Source of the DNA: Ascidia mentula
Lineage: Eukaryota; Chordata; Ascidiacea; Phlebobranchia; Ascidiidae
DNA length: 64,000 bases
Direction: 5' to 3'
Assembly (NCBI GenBank): GCA_947561715.1
Contig: OX387200.1
Span: 1,738,501-1,802,500 of the forward strand
Positions within the stretch are counted from its first letter, which is position 1. The number at the start of each line of letters is the position of its first letter. The position numbers and the translations under genes are program-made. The notes under the pieces were generated by a model that searched no databases, was not told where the DNA came from, and saw only the letters and a list, made by a program, of their open reading frames with translations. Positions 63,526-64,000 of the stretch are shown here, in pieces.

Positions 63526-64000
63526 AACTTTAATCGGTCTTAAAGACCGCTTGTTGAGAAAACAACTTAGCAACTTTAATATATTCCTGTTTGTTTTTCA
63601 TTAATTTGTGAGATTTACTGGAACTAAATACTCACGCAACAAAATAAAATGAACTGAATGAACAGAGAACTTTGAAAAATATAATATAGCCCTTTAATTG
63701 CAAGGTACATATTTTTCAAACTTCGCGTGATTAAATGATTCACAACAACCCTATGTGTTTATATATTTGTTTGTTACCTTTATTCGTTTTGCATGTGATT
63801 TGTGGAGTATCAAATAAAAGTCTGTGAAAAGGCCGCTTCCAAAATGAAAATATAGGAACCACGCATGTTACGCTACTGCACATGGTTCCCCTTGGCGTGA
63901 TTTCTTGCGGTCTGCTGAGCAAATCAGAGTTTTCCTAGTTCATCAAATTTTTGATTAAAACTTTTCGGTTAAATTTTTTTAATTTTAGGGAGATAATGTA
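63526..64000. other. 3' flank of EF-hand gene 2
   Basis: This holds the 3' UTR (AATAAA near 63,644) and duplicated downstream DNA running off the window. No other feature is seen. Confidence 0.6.

Larger units (their letters stand above)
59760..64000. repeat. Segmental duplication, copy 2 (continues past the window)
   Basis: This is the same block as 45,502-49,742, in direct orientation, and still matching at the last base of the window. It has small length differences: it lacks an 8-base segment in the antisense relic and has about 9 extra bases in the SINE head at 60,543. The 63,060-63,400 stretch (intron 2 of the EF-hand gene) is clearly more diverged than the rest. Confidence 0.95.

Overview
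The window looks like nuclear DNA of an ascidian tunicate, most likely Ciona or a close relative. The evidence is AT-rich DNA, compact multi-exon genes with many introns of 60-900 bases, animal-type genes (KATNAL2, a RERG/RASL-type GTPase, an immunoglobulin-superfamily receptor, EF-hand proteins), splice acceptors a few bases before several start codons (as expected where spliced leaders are added in trans), and tRNA-derived SINEs and short inverted-repeat DNA transposons in introns and spacers. The species call is an inference. All gene models below were assembled by eye from exon reading frames plus GT-AG (two GC-AG) junctions.

1-7,422: a head-to-tail array of three tyrosine-phosphatase genes of the bacterial PtpB / Y_phosphatase3 type. 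The first is cut by the window edge and the other two are complete with six exons each. All three carry Cys-Cys where the family usually has His-Cys at the active site. 10,322-15,395 (minus): a complete 14-exon katanin-like AAA ATPase, KATNAL2. 15,856-17,950 (plus): a type I membrane receptor with two Ig-like domains and a long tail of tiny phase-1 exons; the tail carries a YVNM motif like that of CD28. 17,951-35,219: about 17 kb in which I can support no gene. 35,233-45,334 (plus): a five-exon Ras-like GTPase of the RERG/RASL11/RASL12 group with a degenerate switch II and a serine-rich tail of about 460 residues.

45,502 to the window end is dominated by a direct segmental duplication. A unit of at least 4.24 kb at 45,502-49,742 recurs at 59,760-64,000, offset by 14,258 bases. 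Each copy carries an antisense relic that resembles a multi-pass transporter, an identical non-autonomous hAT insertion with its 8-base target duplication, and a small two-EF-hand gene whose first intron starts with GC. Between the copies lie an unrecognised minus-strand multi-pass membrane gene (50,559-52,130), SINEs, a 961-base foldback DNA transposon with 9-base target duplications (54,603-55,563), and a small single-pass membrane protein gene (55,774-57,608).

The genes do not form one pathway. KATNAL2 belongs to microtubule and ciliary biology; the Ig receptor, the RAS-like GTPase, the EF-hand pair and the phosphatases are all signalling-type proteins. The most unusual items are the phosphatase array, the Ig receptor tail, the foldback element whose terminal repeats contain strong splice-donor motifs, and the mosaic divergence of the duplicated block. 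No retroviral, LTR, Polinton or CRISPR sequence was recognised.
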